From assembly GCF_018139485.1 (NCBI RefSeq), contig NZ_JAGSNF010000015.1, positions 124,001-188,000 of the forward strand: a DNA stretch of 64,000 nucleotides, in the 5' to 3' direction. The stretch comes from Phycicoccus avicenniae. Its GTDB lineage: Bacteria; Actinomycetota; Actinomycetes; Actinomycetales; Dermatophilaceae. Both the position numbers and the translations under genes were made by a program. Position 1 is the stretch's first letter. Every line of letters begins with the position of its first letter. Below are positions 60,701 to 64,000 of this stretch, in pieces. Under the pieces are notes generated by a model. That model was not told the origin of the DNA. It saw nothing but the letters and a program-made list of their open reading frames with translations, and did not search any database.

Positions 60701-62637
60701 GCGCCCTCGAAGAGGTCACGCAGCCGCTCGTGCGAGCAGGACTCCCACAGCGCGACGTCGTGGACCCGCAGGCCGAAGTCGTAGACGTGGAGGACCCGAC
60801 CGTCGGTGCGCTCGACGGGGAACGGCTGCTCGTCGACGACCTCGACGCCCATGTGCGTGAAGATCGGCAGGATGTCGGTGAGCGAGAGCGGGTCGGCCCG
60901 GAAGAGCTTGAACCGGCGGATCGTGTCCGGGGCACCCGGCGGCCGGTAGAGCGCGACCGACGTGCCCTGGTCCTCGCCGAGCCGGTCGAGGTGGCTGATG
61001 TCGGCGAGCCCCTGGCTCACCGTGAACGTCTCCTCGTAGGCCGTGGGGAAGGCGCGGCCGAACCGGTCCATGAGCCGGTCGCCCTCCTCCTCGCCGTGCT
61101 TGCCGTCGAGGGCGTCGCCGAGCCGGTCGGTCCAGGTGCGGCTCACCTCGACGAGCCGCTGCTCCAGGGCCTCCTTCTCCTCCCGGTCGAGGGTGCGGAC
61201 CGTCGTGCCCTTCGGCATCCGCACGACGAACTGGAGGCGGGCGAGGGCGGACTCGCTGACCCGGGCAGAGAACTCGACGTCGTCGCCGCCGAACGTCTCC
61301 TCGAGGATCGCCGCCATCCGGGTGCGCACGGCGGTGTTGTAGCGGTCCCGCGGGATGAAGACGAGGCACGAGGCGAACCGGCCGAAGTCGTCCTCGCGGA
61401 CGAAGAGCTTCGTGCGGCGCCGCTCCTGCAGCTGGGTGACGGCGAGCGCGGTCTCGTAGAGCCGGTCGACGCCGGCCTGGAAGAGCTCGTCGCGCGGGTA
61501 GGACTCGAGGACCTCGAGGAGGTCCTTGCCGGTGTGGCTGTCCGGGGCGAGGCCCGAGCGGTCGAGGACGGCCCGGACCTTCTCGGCGACGAGCGGGACG
61601 CGCAGCACCGACTCGGTGTAGGCCGTCGAGGCGTAGAGACCGAGGAAGCGGCGCTCCCCGACGACCTCGCCGCGCTCGTCGAGCTGCTTGACCCCGACGT
61701 AGTCGAGGTGGGCCGTGCGGTGGACCGTCGAGCGGGCGTTGGCCTTGGACAGCACGAGGAGGTTCTTCGTGTGCGCCTCGTCGGCGGCCCGCTCGGTGAG
61801 GACGTCGGGCGCCCGGTCGGCGGGCGGGTCGGCCTGGAGGATCCCGAGTCCGGAGCCGGCGACGGGGGCGATGACCTCGCCGTCGGGGGTCTGCTCGAGC
61901 CGGTAGTCGCGGTAGCCGAGGAAGGTGAAGTGGTTGTCGGCCATCCAGCGCAGGAACCGGGTGGCGAGGGTGACCTCCTCGGCGGCGATCCCGGCCGGGG
62001 GTGCCCCCTCGAGCTCGGCGGCGAGAACGAGGCAGCGGCTGCGCATCTTCGGCCAGTCGTCGACGGCGCGCCGGACGTCACCGAGGACGCGGCGGATCGT
62101 CGCCTCGATCTCCTCGCGGCGGGCCTCGTCGCCCTCGCGGTCGACGGACAGGAGCATCCAGGACTCGGCGCACTCCCCCGTGCCGTCCCGCCGGACGTCC
62201 TTGTCGATGTCCCGGTTCTCCACGGAGGTCACCCGCCCGCCCGCGTCGCGACGGACGACGAGCTGCGGGTGGATGATGAGGTGGATGTCGATGCCCTCCT
62301 GGACGAGGGCGCCGGTCACCGAGTCGACGAGGAAGGGCATGTCGTCGGTGACGACCTGGATGATCGTGCGCGGGTTCGACCAGCCGTCGACCTCCGTGCT
62401 CGGGTTGTAGACCCGGACGTTGGCCTCCCCCGGGCTGCGCTCCTGGGCCAGCCTCAGGTGGCTGAAGGCCGCCCCGGCGAAGGTGTCGGGGGTGCGCGAG
62501 GTCAGCTCGTCGAGCGGGGTGTACCGGAAGTACCGCTCGACGAAGCCGCGCCCCCAGCCGTCCGGTGCGAGCTCCTCGAACGCGGCGGCGATCGGGGCGA
62601 GGACGTCCTCGCGGGTGCTGGCCGGGGCGATGGTCAT
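57733..62637 (-). CDS. gdh: NAD-dependent glutamate dehydrogenase, large (180-kDa) type
   Basis: A 1634-residue GDH of the large class (mycobacterial Rv2476c type, about 1620 residues). The long N-terminal region (about 1-700) has ACT-like regulatory folds. The catalytic domain follows, with [20 protein letters not shown], the substrate-Lys segment [11 protein letters not shown], the nucleotide fold [19 protein letters not shown] and [16 protein letters not shown] long C-terminal helical domain completes it. It deaminates glutamate to 2-oxoglutarate with NAD. In mycobacteria the enzyme is controlled by GarA; that gene is not here. The ATG at 62637 is preferred: AAGGAG is 12 bases upstream, longer than ideal, and the earlier frame is noise. 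Confidence 0.95.
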   Translation of the reverse strand: [1634 protein letters not shown]

Positions 62638-62813
62638 CAGGGGGTCGCACTCCTTCGTCACAGGGCACCGGTCACGCGGGGAGGTCCACGCCCTCGTGCC
62701 CTCGCTCCCGAGACTAGCGACCGTCACCGGGGTCACGGGAGGGGGGCGCGGGCGGGGTGCGCGGGACCGGTGGGGCCTGTGGGCAACCCCGCGGCGCCCC
62801 GGCCCGTCCCGGC

Positions 62814-62819
62814 TACGGT
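62814..62819 (+). promoter_or_regulatory. -10 element of the small helical protein pair
   Basis: TACGGT, 6 bases before the GTG at 62826; leaderless geometry. A TGTGGGCAA word (62778-62786) lies upstream. Confidence 0.5.
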
Positions 62820-62825
62820 GGGCGG

Positions 62826-63137
62826 GTGCCCCTGCGTCCCGACCCCGGCCGCGCCGCGAGCGCGCGTGCCCGGCTCGAGGCCCTGCGGGACGCCGTCACC
62901 GAGGTCGAGGACGACGTGCTCGGCTGCCTCGTCGTCACCGGTGAGCCGGAGGCGCAGCGCGTCCTCGACGGCTGGCTGGACCAGGTCGCCGACACCGTCC
63001 GCGCCGTCGGCGAGAGCGCCGCGGAGGTCGTCCGCGACCTCGACCGGCTCGCGCCGGACGACGGCTCGGCCGACGGGTCGGACACCGGCGCGGCCGGCAC
63101 CCCGGCGTCCGTCCTCCCCGGGGAGGAGTCCCGGTGA
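62826..63137 (+). CDS. small helical protein, possible WXG100-like partner
   Basis: A 103-residue protein starting at GTG 62826 (6 bases after TACGGT; longer frame rejected). Two helices (ARARLEALRDAVTEVEDDVLG and EAQRVLDGWLDQVADTVRAVG) with a Trp near the turn (Trp50), then an acidic Gly/Ser tail. The layout recalls ESAT-6/WXG100-like hairpins, but the motif is G-W-L, not WxG, and the family is not recognised. It is coupled by a GTGA overlap to a WxG-containing gene, which is why a T7SS link is suggested. Low certainty on function. Confidence 0.6.
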   Translation: MPLRPDPGRAASARARLEALRDAVTEVEDDVLGCLVVTGEPEAQRVLDGWLDQVADTVRAVGESAAEVVRDLDRLAPDDGSADGSDTGAAGTPASVLPGEESR

Positions 63138-63652
63138 GCGTCGTCCCGGGCGACCCGGCGTCCACGAGCGCGTGCGCCGTGACGGTCGCCGCCGCCGGCC
63201 GCCGCCTCGCGGCCGCGGCGGCGCCGGTGACGGAGGCCGTCGACGACCTCGCCGAGGGCTGGGGCGGGCGCGGGTCGGTACGGCTCCGCCGGTCCGCGAC
63301 GTCGGCCGCGGACGTGGCGGCCGACACGGCGGCGGAGCTGGAGCGGATGTCCCGGACCCTCCAGGACCACGCGACGGAGCTGGCCGGCCTCCTGGCCCGG
63401 GTCCGCGCCCTGGAGGACCGGGCACGGGCCGCGGGGCTCGAGGTCCGCGAGGGACGGGTCGTCCCGCCGCTCGGCATCGCCGGGGAGGCCGACGCCGCGG
63501 CGACGCTCGCCCGGGACGAGGAGGCGCGGGCGCTGCGGTCCGACCTCGACGCCGTGCGCGCCCGGCACCGGCGCCGCCGTGCGGACCTGCTCGCGGCGCT
63601 GCGGGGCTCGACGACCGGGCTGGCCGCGGCGTCGGACACGCTGCGCCGGTGA
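63134..63652 (+). CDS. WxG-motif helical protein (T7SS-substrate-like)
   Basis: A 172-residue almost fully helical protein. The first helical hairpin has the WxG turn (Trp43-Gly-Gly in LAEGWGGRGSVRLRRSATSA), the placement seen in WXG100/T7SS-signal domains. A long second part (LQDHATELAGLLARVRALED, then a basic ARHRRRRADLLAAL tail) extends it beyond a simple 100-residue ESX protein. The gene pair may encode a secretion partner and substrate for an EssC/EccC-type ATPase such as the one at 50421-54410. No toxin domain is visible. GTGA overlap with the preceding gene. Confidence 0.6.
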   Translation: MSVVPGDPASTSACAVTVAAAGRRLAAAAAPVTEAVDDLAEGWGGRGSVRLRRSATSAADVAADTAAELERMSRTLQDHATELAGLLARVRALEDRARAAGLEVREGRVVPPLGIAGEADAAATLARDEEARALRSDLDAVRARHRRRRADLLAALRGSTTGLAAASDTLRR

Positions 63653-63773
63653 CGCGGGTGCGGGTGACGCGGGCACCGGTGCTCCCCGTGGGTTCGGGCC
63701 CGCCGCCGGGCCGGGGCCGTCCGGCTCGGCCCTAGGATCGCGGGGACACCGTCCCCCGAGGAAGGACCCGATC

Positions 63774-64000
63774 GTGCGACTGACGAGGCGAGAGACCCTG
63801 GCCGCGGCCCCCGCGGAGGTCTACGCGACGCTCACCGACCCGCAGTTCCAGAAGGCGAAGTGCGCCGCGACGCACGCCACCTCGCACGAGGTCGACGTCG
63901 TCGAGACCGGCGTCGGGCACCGCGTCCGCGCGACGCGCGTGCTGCCCTCGGACGACCTGCCCGACGTCGCCCGCTCGTTCGTCGGCGACTCCCTCACCGT
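63774..64000 (+). CDS. DUF2505 family protein (5' part, cut by window end)
   Basis: 75 codons are visible, starting GTG 63774 with GAAGGA 7 bases upstream. MRLTRRETLAAAPAEVYATL and LTDPQFQKAKCAATHATSHE match the DUF2505 (SRPBCC/START-like) start, where the polyketide-cyclase-like fold begins with a beta strand and a helix. Function unknown; it binds a lipid-like ligand in related folds. The remainder is outside the window. Confidence 0.75.
   Translation, partial: MRLTRRETLAAAPAEVYATLTDPQFQKAKCAATHATSHEVDVVETGVGHRVRATRVLPSDDLPDVARSFVGDSLT

Noticed and set aside
58861-63735. Plus-strand open frame of 1624 codons opposite the glutamate dehydrogenase
   Set aside because: Antisense shadow of a well-recognised enzyme; low-complexity Leu/Val/Glu/Gly/Arg sequence.
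1-64000. tRNA, rRNA, insertion sequences or prophage
   Set aside because: No cloverleaf-type sequence, transposase, integrase or terminal repeats were seen, and all gaps are under 300 bases and mostly accounted for.

Overview
The window is 64 kb of very GC-rich chromosome with strong third-position G/C bias, short intergenic gaps and many start codons that overlap the preceding stop (ATGA/GTGA). The gene content (AdnAB, WhiB1-type regulator, PdtaS-type kinase, DUF3107, TadA-type pilus operon, L,D-transpeptidase) points to a free-living actinobacterium, probably of the Micrococcales (Intrasporangiaceae/Dermatophilaceae-like); that placement is inferred from gene content alone. I see no rRNA, tRNA, CRISPR array, integrase, transposase or prophage, and no gene-free stretch longer than 300 bases.

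Layout. 1-16 kb is a conserved core block resembling mycobacterial Rv3201c-Rv3213c: adnB (cut by the left edge), adnA, DUF1810, moeZ, TetR, DUF3107, a ferritin-like protein, an RhlE-type RNA helicase, an alcohol dehydrogenase and a ParA-like ATPase, followed by LysR and MarR regulators with an azoreductase. 16-29 kb holds a PD-(D/E)XK nuclease, L-serine dehydratase, an MFS gene broken by an amber codon, a CGNR regulator, the choline-to-glycine-betaine operon betB-betA-betT, and PurU. 29-44 kb has an ECF sigma/anti-sigma pair, MaoC hydratase, aminopeptidase P, a TetR/thioesterase pair sharing a large palindrome, a PIG-L deacetylase, acyl-CoA dehydrogenase, a RIO kinase, an L,D-transpeptidase lipoprotein and a two-gene malyl-CoA-lyase operon. 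44-55 kb has an M1 peptidase, a seven-gene Tad pilus operon, and divergent from it a 1329-residue FHA-FtsK/SpoIIIE ATPase of the type VII secretion (EssC/EccC) kind. 55-64 kb has whiB1, pdtaS, a lipoprotein, the large NAD-glutamate dehydrogenase, two small helical proteins (one with a WxG motif) and the start of a DUF2505 gene.

How the genes work together. betBA-T imports choline and oxidises it to the osmoprotectant betaine. The MaoC hydratase, acyl-CoA dehydrogenase and two lyase-family genes look like pieces of the ethylmalonyl-CoA pathway. Tad and the FHA-FtsK ATPase form one divergent cell-surface export locus. Three divergent regulator/target pairs (LysR, MarR, TetR) carry visible inverted-repeat operators.

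The most notable non-gene signals are: a matching pair of 46-nt imperfect hairpins at two distant gene ends; TTNNCCACA (DnaA-box-like) words in several promoter regions; and thirteen TAnnnT -10 hexamers 6-8 nt from the start codon, which implies widespread leaderless transcription. The best candidate for a poorly described system is the FHA-FtsK ATPase with the WxG-type proteins 8 kb away.
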